Source: Hyphomicrobiales bacterium | GTDB taxonomy: Bacteria > Pseudomonadota > Alphaproteobacteria > Rhizobiales > Rhizobiaceae | Length of the DNA stretch: 64,000 nucleotides | Direction of reading: 5' to 3' | NCBI GenBank assembly: GCA_900468065.1 | Contig: UBTA01000068.1 | Coordinates: 89,390-153,389 of the forward strand | Shown here: positions 53,840 through 63,810 of the stretch, one piece after another | How positions within the stretch are numbered: position 1 is the stretch's first letter | How the letters are laid out: every line of letters begins with the position of its first letter | The notes under the pieces: generated by a model | Database searches by the model: none | What the model saw: the letters and a program-made list of their open reading frames with translations, nothing else | Told to the model about the DNA's origin: nothing | Translations under genes and position numbers: made by a program

Positions 53840-54520
53840 ATGTCGGAAGGCGATCTACGATACCCTTTGCGGACGATCGAACAGAACCGATCGAGCGATC
53901 GGGCGATTAAATCTCGCTCAGTCTACCTTGCAGCCAAGCGTCTCTTCGATGTCGCTGTGACATTGCTCGTGGCGCCGTGTGCGATTCTGATCGTTGGCAT
54001 ATGTGCATTGCTGATCAGAAGGGACGGTGGAAATGCGTTTTTCTGCCAACCCAGGGTGGGAAAAGGAGGGCGAATATTCAAGCTTTGGAAGCTGCGGACC
54101 ATGGCGTCAAATGCAGAGGCCCGGCTGCACGAACATTTGGCAGCCGATCCCATGGCCAGATTGGAGTGGGACTCAAAACAGAAGCTGAGACACGATCCGC
54201 GTATTACTGCAGTTGGACGGTATTTGCGGAAATACTCGATCGACGAGCTCCCGCAACTGCTGAATGTGTTCCTTGGAGATATGAGCCTGGTTGGTCCGCG
54301 TCCAATGCTGCCTGAGCAAAGGCAGCAATATCCCGGTACTGCCTATTTTGACTTGCGCCCGGGGTTGACTGGACTTTGGCAAATCAGCGAACGCAACAGT
54401 TGCACTTTCGTTGAGCGAGCTCTGCATGATACGCGCTACTCAAGCATGATGTCTTTTGGTCTCGACCTCTGGATCTTGTCGCAGACGCCGATCGTTGTGC
54501 TGAAGGGAACCGGTCTTTGA
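53840..54520 (+). CDS. ExoY/WcaJ-type initiating sugar-phosphate transferase
   Basis: This membrane enzyme moves a sugar-1-phosphate to undecaprenyl phosphate and so starts repeat-unit synthesis. It has 226 residues, the size of ExoY/PssY without the extra N-terminal helices of WcaJ. One hydrophobic helix (DVAVTLLVAPCAILIVGICA, residues 37-56) precedes the catalytic domain. Motifs are FKLWKLRTM near residue 80, SIDELPQLLNVFLGDMSLVG near 134 with the catalytic Asp-Glu, PRPMLPEQ and RPGLTGLWQISERN. In related proteins the sugar is Gal or Glc. It is transcribed alone with a long AT-rich leader and a strong terminator after it. Confidence 0.93.
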   Translation: MSEGDLRYPLRTIEQNRSSDRAIKSRSVYLAAKRLFDVAVTLLVAPCAILIVGICALLIRRDGGNAFFCQPRVGKGGRIFKLWKLRTMASNAEARLHEHLAADPMARLEWDSKQKLRHDPRITAVGRYLRKYSIDELPQLLNVFLGDMSLVGPRPMLPEQRQQYPGTAYFDLRPGLTGLWQISERNSCTFVERALHDTRYSSMMSFGLDLWILSQTPIVVLKGTGL

Positions 54521-54548
54521 CAGGGAATTGCATGGCGGTAGCATAAAA

Positions 54549-54580
54549 AAGTAAAGCACCCGTTTCGAGGTGCTTTACTT
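54549..54580. terminator. Strong bidirectional terminator
   Basis: A perfect 12-bp stem, AAGTAAAGCACC with GGTGCTTTACTT, encloses an 8-base loop. On the minus strand it runs into TTTTTT, a textbook terminator for the regulator gene. On the plus strand ACTTAAAATC follows, so it may also stop the sugar-transferase transcript. Confidence 0.85.
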
Positions 54581-54621
54581 AAAATCCGAAACAACGACTG
54601 AAACGTCACGATTTCATCAAG

Positions 54622-55413
54622 TTAATGTTCAATTCCTTTCATGCCATCGACGGCAGACATTGGGAATAGATCCTTGATCTTGTATGCAACTTCCGTTCTG
54701 TTGGTTGCCTTGACCTTTTTCATGATGTTGCGAATGTGAACCTTGACGGTACTTTCGCGCAAGTTAAGTTCGTAGGCGATAATTTTATTGGCTTTTCCGC
54801 GTCTTAGTGCCTCCACGACTTCAGCTTGGCGCTCCGTGAACATGCCTGCCAATGGCCGGGCAGCTGGGTTGCCTGATTCCAAAGCCTGCCGCATTGCGAA
54901 AACGCTGCTGGCCGGGACGAAAATGCCGCCTGCCATGGAAAGTGCTATGGCTTCGATGCAAACATCAATGCTGACCGACGATGGGATATAACCCTTTGCA
55001 CCACATTCGAGCGCCTTCATGATCTGAGGAAGCTCGTCCGTATCGGCCAGGACGATAATCGGTGCTTCTAATGTAGAGGAAAGTTTCTTGATTTCTTCGG
55101 CGACGGCCGGGTCGGAGATTTTCTTGCCGCCAATGTTCAAGAGGATGGCGGCAACCGCAGGATAATCATGACGCTTGCGCTCCCATTCGGTCATCGATCC
55201 GAATGCAAGAACGTCCATGTCCATTTTGTGAGCAGAGATACAGTAGGCGAGACATTGACGATCAAGTGCACGGTCATCGATGATTAGAAGTGAACGACCC
55301 CGGGGAATATTAATTGGTCCCTTATCATTTTCAGTATGTGTATGATCGACGTGTGTGGGATGAAAAATATTGTTTGATATATCTTTGCCGTTTGTCATCA
55401 TCAGTGAATTCAT
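54622..55413 (-). CDS. NarL/LuxR-type regulator with atypical receiver domain
   Basis: This DNA-binding regulator has 263 residues. After a 40-residue leader rich in His and Asn there is a receiver-like domain (about 41-165) with acidic pair IIDD at 46-47 and the Lys in GAKGYIP. The phospho-acceptor position reads ILLNIGG, Asn93 in place of Asp, so ordinary phosphorylation is unlikely. A LuxR helix-turn-helix (about 190-255) follows: TERQAEVVEALRRGKANKII, then LRESTVKVHIRNIMKKVKAT. It sits between the sugar-transferase and beta-helix genes and is likely to control polysaccharide genes. It is monocistronic with a long upstream region. Confidence 0.9.
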   Translation of the reverse strand: MNSLMMTNGKDISNNIFHPTHVDHTHTENDKGPINIPRGRSLLIIDDRALDRQCLAYCISAHKMDMDVLAFGSMTEWERKRHDYPAVAAILLNIGGKKISDPAVAEEIKKLSSTLEAPIIVLADTDELPQIMKALECGAKGYIPSSVSIDVCIEAIALSMAGGIFVPASSVFAMRQALESGNPAARPLAGMFTERQAEVVEALRRGKANKIIAYELNLRESTVKVHIRNIMKKVKATNRTEVAYKIKDLFPMSAVDGMKGIEH

Positions 55414-56024
55414 AGGTACTTTACTCCCTTAAATGCACATGCAAGCCGCCCCTAGAAATTTAGAGGCATTGAAATACGCATGCGCCTGCCCCATTCATTT
55501 GTTAAATTCGCTCGATGCGAGCTAGTACAGTCGGAATTAAGAAACACTTCTATGCATAATTTCTGATATTATCTGATAATTATGGGTTTGCCCAGTATCG
55601 GTACGCAATCGTGAACGATTTGTTTTCCATATTCGGGAACACTGGTTTAGCTTATGGGGTAGCATCGGTATCCCCCATTGAGTAACACCCCTACCAATTT
55701 GGGGGAATTCCAACGTTCAAAGCTCTTTGGTGCCGCGTGAAAATCGATTTTACCGACTTTTCTGGCTGTGTAGATAGTAAGTGAACTTGCAGAAAGCACC
55801 CCAAAAAGTATTAGTTTGGGATCTGGATTTATTTTTGGAACTTACCAGTGGTTCATGTTGAATGTACAATGAATAGATTAAATTTTCGCGTCATGCGATT
55901 GACATGGCATTGAAGCAACCTATTGGATTATTGGCTAAGCGTGAATTCGCGCATTCTCGGCTCTTGGCTTCAAGCGCCCGACGGACGAGGCCTTTTACGA
56001 TTGCTCCCTGTAAAATACCTTGCA
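55414..56024. other. AT-rich region upstream of the regulator gene
   Basis: This 611-base region lies between the regulator start and the end of the beta-helix gene. It is markedly AT-rich. Near 55665-55715 there are C- and G-tracts (CCCCCATTG, ACCCCTACCAATTTGGGGG) that form an imperfect dyad and could be a regulator site. Short plus-strand frames near 55904 are not convincing. It probably holds the regulator promoter and a long 5' leader. Confidence 0.45.
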
Positions 56025-56891
56025 TTACCTCTCCACAGCTGCTCCCGACTGATCGTCGGTGTTTCCGGAAAAGACGGGTGCGCTCTTGCCGATGACGGCA
56101 TATCCATAATAGCCGCGTCCAAGCCTGTTATCCGTCATGGCGATATTCGACATGGCGCCGCCGTTGAATTGGTCATCCGCATAGATCGTATATCCGCCGC
56201 CGACCAGCCGATTTCCTTCAACACGGACATTGGAAACGGGGCCGGAATAGTTGCTCAGCATGATCGCGGATGTTTGTGCGTGGGGGTTGATGACAGTATT
56301 CCCCCGGATCAGGACGTCGGATATGCCGCCATCCGTGGCGATTCCATCAAAATGGGGACCGTCCCATTGCGATTGGAGGTCGTGTATATAATTGTTTTCA
56401 ATGTGTATTTTTGATGACCCCGTAAGATAGATGCCATCTTCGCTGCTATGGATGTTGCTGTCGCGGATCGTGACATCGTTGCCGGAAACGCTGATACCCC
56501 GAATGCCCGGGGCCCGCTGGCCGTCTATTTCACAATTTTCAACCGTCACACCGTCGGCGTGGATGTCTAGGGCAGCCCAGCCACGTCCTGTTATTCGGCA
56601 ATTGGTAAGTTTTACATTGGGTGCGGTGATCTCCACGGAGCCTCGAAAATCGAGGCCGCTCACCGTTGCACCTGCTATATCCAGTGTGAAGGTGGGTGCT
56701 GGCGCAAGGTTTAGTCCCGCGGGTACCCCGGTATTGGTTTCATTGGGATAGGCTGTGTCTGATCTTCCGCTGGCAGACGCCGGCACCCCAGGCGCTATGG
56801 CCTGCGCGAATGCACTGGGTGTGGCCTGTGCGTCGAGCAAGGCAACGACCCATGAGAGGGCGATCCAATGACGTTTGACAGCAAGCCTCAC
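56025..56891 (-). CDS. Secreted parallel-beta-helix protein
   Basis: This protein has 288 residues, with a signal peptide at about 1-30 (WIALSWVVALLDAQA, then PSAFAQA). The rest is a right-handed beta-helix, read from repeats such as NVKLTNCRITGRGWAALDIH, GVTVENCEIDGQRAPGIRGI, NDVTIRDSNIHSSEDGIYL and SKIHIENNYIHDLQ. It shares YPNETNTGVPAG, NTVINPHAQTSAIMLSN and [13 protein letters not shown] with the RTX protein at 45896-48142, so the two are paralogues with different export routes. It is translationally coupled (ATGA) to the polymerase gene upstream. A polysaccharide lyase, epimerase or binding role is likely. Confidence 0.85.
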   Translation of the reverse strand: MRLAVKRHWIALSWVVALLDAQATPSAFAQAIAPGVPASASGRSDTAYPNETNTGVPAGLNLAPAPTFTLDIAGATVSGLDFRGSVEITAPNVKLTNCRITGRGWAALDIHADGVTVENCEIDGQRAPGIRGISVSGNDVTIRDSNIHSSEDGIYLTGSSKIHIENNYIHDLQSQWDGPHFDGIATDGGISDVLIRGNTVINPHAQTSAIMLSNYSGPVSNVRVEGNRLVGGGYTIYADDQFNGGAMSNIAMTDNRLGRGYYGYAVIGKSAPVFSGNTDDQSGAAVER

Positions 56892-58438
56892 GGCGATCTC
56901 GTCAACGTTCGACCCGCCCGTCTCGTATCAAGTCTGGCGCCGGTCGTTTCCCCGGGTTCGATATCCAGCATCCAGGATGCACTCCCCAGGTAAAACATGA
57001 TCAGCAGGTAAGGGGCGTTCCAGAAGTGAACGGTCCAACCGACAGTGAAGATACCGATCATGGAAAACAGGTAGGCCTTGCGATAGCCGTCCTGCTGCAC
57101 GTTCAGCCCCTTTTTGAGGGCGGTGGTCAGAAAAACAAACCCGAATGTCAAAACCATCAGGATGCCGCCCGGATATCCAAAGCGCACGAAGTTGATCAGC
57201 CAGAACATGTCTATGCTGGGCTCCATCCATTCGGGCCGCTGATATTCATTATATCCAATGCCAAACAGCGGATGGTTGAAGACAGAAAGCCATCCGTAGT
57301 GCCAGATGCGAATGCGGTCCCAGCCAGTATCCTGGCTGAACGCAAAATAATGAACGTAGAATTCGAAAACCGACTGATTGGAAAGAACTGAGATACCAAG
57401 ATAGAGCGTTGCAAAAAAACCGGACAGAATATGCCAACGATAGCGAAGGTCCCGCAAGAACCATTCCCACGCGATGAGGAGCCCCTGCACGACCAGAGCG
57501 CTCAGGGGGCCCGAAGACAGCGAAAAGAATGTTGCAGCGGCAATGGTTCCCGACCGCATCCATCGGCGTACCGGCGAAGCTTCGGCCCCAAGGGTCTTGT
57601 GGACCAAGGCAAACATGCTGGTGCAAAACACACCGTAGAGAATGGGGTGATCGAAGACAGACTGGACACGCCGCAGCCCCCAGCGCGGCGCCATGAAGTA
57701 ATCCTTTTGCGTCGGCAAAATCGATCCGTAAAGCTCCAGCAGCAAGTTCTTCCCTGTCATGGACTCGTAGATTGAAAAGGGCAGCAGGAAGGCAACGAGT
57801 GAAAACATCACCAAGGCCATGGAGTAAAACTGCCCGGCATTCCTGACCGATACGCGTGCGAGAAAATATGCCCCCAGCGTTTCGACGGCGATCATGCCGC
57901 CGGATTGGATCGACGTTTCAACGCCATGGACCGCGCCGAGGCTGACTGCACACCAGAGGCAATACAAAATCACCAGAATATCGGCAGTGCGGATCTTCCC
58001 AGCTTTCCCGGTCAACCACAGGACAAGGCACGGAATGATCATCACGATCAGGATGATGCGGTCGATCGACAGACGCAGCGAACCGATGTCGATAATCCAG
58101 GGAATGATCAGGGCGGTCAGAAACAGGGTTGCGGGCCACGGCAGGCTTTTCTCGGATGCCGCGTCCTTCAGGCCACTGGAGGGGACCTTGGTATAGTCCG
58201 CGTCACTGGCCGATCGGCTGTTGCGTACCTTGCCAGGTTCTCTGTGGCGGGAGGACGGCGCATAAGCAGGCCGCCGCGCGGTGGCGCCGTTGACCGGCAT
58301 CAAAGGCACACCTGGGGTCTCGGCAACCCAAGGCGTATCATTCGATGCAAGTTGGACCGTACGCCCGCAAACAAATCCGCCACAAGCTTTCTCCTCATGT
58401 CCCTGTCGTTGCAGGGTTTTCCAGACACCTCTGGACAT
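56888..58438 (-). CDS. O-antigen ligase/polymerase-like membrane protein (Wzy type)
   Basis: This multi-pass inner-membrane protein joins repeat units or ligates the polymer. It has up to 516 residues. A Pro/Ser-rich soluble N-terminal part of about 100 residues precedes about 11 hydrophobic segments from ATLFLTALIIPWIIDIGSLR onward. The large loop before the last helices contains WDRIRIWHYGWLSVFNHPLF and GIGYNEYQRPEW, matching the ligase/polymerase family motif. The N-terminus is uncertain: ATG 58438 has a site too close to it, while ATG 58300 has AGGTG 8 bases before it and gives 470 residues. It leads a two-gene operon with the beta-helix gene. Confidence 0.85.
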   Translation of the reverse strand: MSRGVWKTLQRQGHEEKACGGFVCGRTVQLASNDTPWVAETPGVPLMPVNGATARRPAYAPSSRHREPGKVRNSRSASDADYTKVPSSGLKDAASEKSLPWPATLFLTALIIPWIIDIGSLRLSIDRIILIVMIIPCLVLWLTGKAGKIRTADILVILYCLWCAVSLGAVHGVETSIQSGGMIAVETLGAYFLARVSVRNAGQFYSMALVMFSLVAFLLPFSIYESMTGKNLLLELYGSILPTQKDYFMAPRWGLRRVQSVFDHPILYGVFCTSMFALVHKTLGAEASPVRRWMRSGTIAAATFFSLSSGPLSALVVQGLLIAWEWFLRDLRYRWHILSGFFATLYLGISVLSNQSVFEFYVHYFAFSQDTGWDRIRIWHYGWLSVFNHPLFGIGYNEYQRPEWMEPSIDMFWLINFVRFGYPGGILMVLTFGFVFLTTALKKGLNVQQDGYRKAYLFSMIGIFTVGWTVHFWNAPYLLIMFYLGSASWMLDIEPGETTGARLDTRRAGRTLTRSP

Positions 58439-58815
58439 CCTTCCAGCTTGGCGGATTCCATCTGGGATATGAACCTGGATTTAGGTCGAGACGGGGCGTG
58501 GTTTTGAGGGACGGGATACGCCTTATGCCTACTTGCGATGCGCAACGGGCCGCCAAAAAACGCCTATTGGCCAGACGGTGGATAAGCCAAAGGGGGAAGC
58601 CGGCACGCGGTAGCGTATCTCCGCCTAACCTGATGGCGATACAGCTGCGCATAAAGCTAGATTGTTTCGTTTCGCGCGTTCCCTTACCGACAAATGACTG
58701 GAACGGCAACCGACTGGGTTTTTGCATCACGCTCGGGATGGGAGTTGAATTTCGGCCCCCACGGGACGGCGCTGCCCGGTCGAAAGACGGTTTTGAAACT
58801 CTGGAAGTTCATTGA
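58439..58815. other. Divergent promoter region before a GT2 gene
   Basis: This 377-base gap lies between the polymerase (minus) and a GT2 gene (plus). GCCTAACC at 58623-58630 matches a repeated core in the wzz/GT2 divergent gap. If the polymerase starts at 58300, the gap is longer. Nothing else stands out. Confidence 0.45.
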
Positions 58816-59724
58816 ATGACGATATCGGTCATACTGCCCACCTACAACAGAAGTGGCACTCTTGTGGCCGCGATGAACAGCGTGCTGGCGCAGTCGCATG
58901 CGGATCTGGAACTGATCGTCGTCGACGACGCCTCGACGGAGGACATCGAAAGCGTCGTCCGCGGTGTCGGCGATGATCGGGTGCGATATGTGAGGCGCCC
59001 GCGAAACGGCGGTGCTGCTGCTGCGCGCAACACCGGCCTTGGCCACGCCAGAGGTGACTACATCGCTTTTCAGGATAGCGATGATTTATGGCTGCCTGGA
59101 AAGCTGCAGAAGCAGTTTGCGCTGTTTTCGACTGTTCCCAGCCATGTCGGCGTCGTCATCGGCGCAAAGATCATCTACGGCCGTGACAATCAATGGAATT
59201 ACGGCCCGGGCCGCGTTGCTTACGCTCCTCTTCCCGGCGGACGGTTGCGCCTTGACGAAGATCAGCTTGGGCGTCTTTTGACGGAAAACCGGATCAGTCT
59301 GCAGAACGCGCTGTTCCGGAAAAATTGCATTCCCGATGTCGAATGGTTCGATACATGTGCGCGAGCCAATGAAGACTGGGGTTTTGCCATCCGGCTGGCC
59401 CAGCACACGTCAATCTACGAGGATATCGAGCCAGTGGTGTTGGGGTTCATATCTCCTGACAGCATATCATCGAATAAGCGCCGGGAGATGATGGGGCTTT
59501 TGCGTATCATGAGGAAAAACAGGGAGGTTTTGCGCACGCGCAAGAAGCAGAGATCCCTGATGCTAATTGATATCAGCAGGTATTTCTATACTGTGGGAAA
59601 GACGAAGAAGGCAATGCGGTATCTCGCCGCCGCGATCAAGGATTATCCGCCTCACCTGGAACTGATTGGCTCGACTCTACTTGGAAAATTGTTCAAACGG
59701 CCGCTGAAGCGTGCCGCATCATAG
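58816..59724 (+). CDS. GT2 glycosyltransferase
   Basis: This GT-A glycosyltransferase has 302 residues. It opens ISVILPTYNRSGTLVAAMNS, then LELIVVDDASTEDIE. The DXD motif is IAFQDSDDLWLPGKL near residue 85. The segment WFDTCARANEDWGFAIRLAQ near residue 180 carries the ED pair of inverting GT2 enzymes. The basic C-terminus (KLFKRPLKRAAS) may bind the membrane. It is the third GT2 gene of the locus. It is divergent from the polymerase gene and converges on aspD. Confidence 0.9.
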   Translation: MTISVILPTYNRSGTLVAAMNSVLAQSHADLELIVVDDASTEDIESVVRGVGDDRVRYVRRPRNGGAAAARNTGLGHARGDYIAFQDSDDLWLPGKLQKQFALFSTVPSHVGVVIGAKIIYGRDNQWNYGPGRVAYAPLPGGRLRLDEDQLGRLLTENRISLQNALFRKNCIPDVEWFDTCARANEDWGFAIRLAQHTSIYEDIEPVVLGFISPDSISSNKRREMMGLLRIMRKNREVLRTRKKQRSLMLIDISRYFYTVGKTKKAMRYLAAAIKDYPPHLELIGSTLLGKLFKRPLKRAAS

Positions 59725-59742
59725 GACGTCTGTATGATGCGA

Positions 59743-59768
59743 GGCGCCGGCCGCTGACGCACGGCGCC
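59743..59768. terminator. GC-rich hairpin between convergent genes
   Basis: A 7-bp stem, GGCGCCG with CGGCGCC, encloses a 12-base loop between the GT2 stop and the aspD stop. No T-run follows, so it is a weak candidate for a shared terminator. Confidence 0.35.
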
Positions 59769-59782
59769 CCACAGAAAGCCTG

Positions 59783-61381
<1,599 letters not shown>

Positions 61382-61395
61382 CTAAATCGAATGGA

Positions 61396-63081
61396 TCAGA
61401 CGAAGGCGACGACGAGCGGGCCAAGCAGTGTCAGGAAGACGTTGGCCAGCGCGTAGGTAATGGCGAAAGGTGTGGTCGGAACGGTATTTCCGGCCTTGTC
61501 GAGGATTTCACCGAAGGCAGGGTTGGCACTGCGCGATCCGGAAAGCGCGCCGGCGAAGATGGCGGTGTTGTCGTAGCGCAGGATGTAGCGCCCAACGAGC
61601 ATGGTGATGATCAGCGGCAGGATCGTCACAACGACGCCGATCAGGAAGATCGAGATACCGTTTGCGGCGATCGTATGAACGGCTTGCTGCCCGGATTGCA
61701 GCCCGACGACTGCGACGAAACCGGCAAGACCGAGATCGCGCAGCAGCGTCGAGGCGGCCGTCGGCATGTTGCCGAGCGTCATGTTGCGGCTGCGGTACCA
61801 GCCGAAGGCAAGGCCAGCAAGCAGGGCGCCACCGCCGCTGCCGAGCGTCAGCGGAATTGAGCCGATGCGAATGACTGCAAGGCCGACCAGCAGGCCGACG
61901 ACAATGCCCAGCCCATGGAACACAAAGTCGGTCTTATCGCTGGGCATGATGACGGTGCCGACCCGCTTGGCGATGCGCTGCAGATCTTCCTGGAGGCCAT
62001 GCACGCTCACGACATCACCGGCTTCGATGCGGGTATCGGCCGCAAGCGTCAACGGAGTGCCGGCGCGCTTGACCTGCAGAACGAACACGCCGTGCCGCAC
62101 CTCCTTGGTCGCCTCGATGATTTCGGCGACCGTCTTTCCGGCAAAGTCCTTGTTGCCGATAACAACATCCCGTGTTGCCACCATCATGTCCATTCCGTCG
62201 GACGACTGTGTTTCGGGGCCGATGGTGTTGGCCATGGCGACGACGCCAGCGCGGCGGCCGACGACGAGAACAATGTCATCGGCCTGCAGTTTGAGATCGG
62301 GTTCAACGCCTATGATGGCGCCGGCGCGCTTGACCCGCTCGATGGCGAGTGCAGCACCCGTGGCGCCGGCCTCTATCTCGCCAATGGTGCGGCCGGCGGC
62401 CTGGCTGACCAGGAAGAGACGCCCAACCAGATCCGGCAGGGCAGGGGCTTCTCCGGGGCCATAGACCTTGGCTCCGGCCAGCATCTCGGCTTCGGCCTTG
62501 ACCGCATCATCGCGGATGCTGCGGCCCATGAACCAGGGCAGGATGTTGACACAGACGATAATCGCCCCGAACGAGCCAAAAATATAGGTGACGGCATAGC
62601 CGATGGCGACGTTTGCCTGCAGACGCTGCGTCTCGTCGGCGGCAAGGCCGAGCTTGCCGATCGCCGAGCTTGCGGTGCCGATGATCGCCGACTGGGTGAG
62701 GCCGCCGGCGGCGATGCCTGCAGCCAGCCCCTTGTCGAGCCCGAACATCTTGGCCAGAACGACAACGGTCAAAAGCCCGCTAATCGCAAGTACGGCCGCC
62801 ATGACGATTTCGCGTATTGATTTGCGCCCGAGTGAGCGGAAGAATTGCGGGCCGCTCTCGAAGCCGACGGCATAGATGAACAGCGCAAACAGCACCGCCT
62901 TGATGCCATTATCGATGGTGATGCCGATCTGGCTAAGCACGACCGCAACCAGAAGCGAGCCGGCGACACCGCCGAGCTGGAATTTGCCGAACTGGAACTT
63001 GCCGATCCAGTAGCCACCCGCCAATGATAAAAACAAAGCGATTTCAGGAGATTGGTGAAAAATCGTTTGCAGGAATGACAT
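61396..63081 (-). CDS. aspT: Aspartate:alanine exchanger (AspT)
   Basis: This inner-membrane antiporter of the AAE/YidE family has 561 residues and swaps external aspartate for internal alanine. Two membrane halves, each with about five helices, flank two TrkA_C (RCK_C) cytoplasmic domains (about 205-290 and 295-380). Conserved blocks are FAIYAVGFESGPQFFRSLGR near residue 68, GLTQSAIIGTASSAIGKLGL near 128 and GALSGSRSANPAFGEI in the second half, with the GTASSA and SGSRTxNPA-like signatures of AspT. GGAGGGG precedes the ATG. It is first in the operon with aspD. A 264-base gap separates it from rpiB. Confidence 0.93.
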   Translation of the reverse strand: MSFLQTIFHQSPEIALFLSLAGGYWIGKFQFGKFQLGGVAGSLLVAVVLSQIGITIDNGIKAVLFALFIYAVGFESGPQFFRSLGRKSIREIVMAAVLAISGLLTVVVLAKMFGLDKGLAAGIAAGGLTQSAIIGTASSAIGKLGLAADETQRLQANVAIGYAVTYIFGSFGAIIVCVNILPWFMGRSIRDDAVKAEAEMLAGAKVYGPGEAPALPDLVGRLFLVSQAAGRTIGEIEAGATGAALAIERVKRAGAIIGVEPDLKLQADDIVLVVGRRAGVVAMANTIGPETQSSDGMDMMVATRDVVIGNKDFAGKTVAEIIEATKEVRHGVFVLQVKRAGTPLTLAADTRIEAGDVVSVHGLQEDLQRIAKRVGTVIMPSDKTDFVFHGLGIVVGLLVGLAVIRIGSIPLTLGSGGGALLAGLAFGWYRSRNMTLGNMPTAASTLLRDLGLAGFVAVVGLQSGQQAVHTIAANGISIFLIGVVVTILPLIITMLVGRYILRYDNTAIFAGALSGSRSANPAFGEILDKAGNTVPTTPFAITYALANVFLTLLGPLVVAFV

Positions 63082-63260
63082 AGGCCCCTCCGTATCAATT
63101 GCTGCTTATGCGCTGGCATCCGATCAAAAAGGAGGGTTGCGATGGGGTCAATCAAAAACTTCTGCGGGAAGATTAACACATTTCCGATTTTGTGCAGATT
63201 TGCGACTCACCGCAAAAAATGCGGTAGGGCGGGTCTCTATCGCTGGTCATGCCAAACGAA

Positions 63261-63286
63261 AACGCCCGGCATTTTCGCCGGGCGTT
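63261..63286 (-). terminator. Rho-independent terminator after rpiB
   Basis: A perfect 10-bp stem, AACGCCCGGC with GCCGGGCGTT, has a 6-base loop. On the minus strand it is followed by TTCGTTTGG after the run of T that closes the stem. It lies 60 bases past the rpiB stop and ends that operon. Confidence 0.8.
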
Positions 63287-63345
63287 CATTCTGCAGGACA
63301 TGAGGGAGGATCTACATATTCTGCGGAAAGGTTTTGATCAAAGCG

Positions 63346-63783
63346 TCACTTGCCGGCGTCGAGACGGTCGATCGCGTCGACATTGCCGGCCGACGAGCCG
63401 TTCGGATCGAATTCGGATTCCAGCCACTTGTCGACGATAGCCTTGGCCAGTTCCGGTCCGATGACGCGGGCGCCCATGGTGATGATCTGGGCATTGTTGG
63501 ATTTGGCGGCGCGCTCGGCCGAATAGGTGTCGTGGGTGAGGGCTGCGCGGATGCCGGGCACCTTGTTGGCAGAGATCGAGACGCCGATGCCGGTGCCGCA
63601 GATCAGGATGCCGCGGTCATTGTGACCATTGACGATGGTTTCGGCCAATCCTTTGGACAGATCGGCATAGAAACCGGACTGGCTGAGATTGGAGACTTCA
63701 AGGCCGCTCTTGGTAGCGAGATGGGCCTCGATGATATCGAGAAGCGGCTTGCCTGCGCTGTCGGCGCCGATTGCGATTTTCAT
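63346..63783 (-). CDS. rpiB: Ribose-5-phosphate isomerase B family (RpiB/EryI-like)
   Basis: This small sugar-phosphate isomerase has 145 residues. The N-terminus is [20 protein letters not shown], and the catalytic segment is [17 protein letters not shown] near residue 59, where the Cys acts as base. The following block [20 protein letters not shown] is typical. In rhizobia and Brucella a homologue (EryI, formerly RpiB) isomerises D-erythrulose-4-phosphate to D-erythrose-4-phosphate in erythritol use, next to a triosephosphate-isomerase paralogue. That gene is adjacent here (27-base gap), so a polyol-pathway role is favoured over ribose metabolism. Confidence 0.9.
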   Translation of the reverse strand: MKIAIGADSAGKPLLDIIEAHLATKSGLEVSNLSQSGFYADLSKGLAETIVNGHNDRGILICGTGIGVSISANKVPGIRAALTHDTYSAERAAKSNNAQIITMGARVIGPELAKAIVDKWLESEFDPNGSSAGNVDAIDRLDAGK

Positions 63784-63810
63784 GGATGTATCCTTCCGTT
63801 GACTGTGGGT

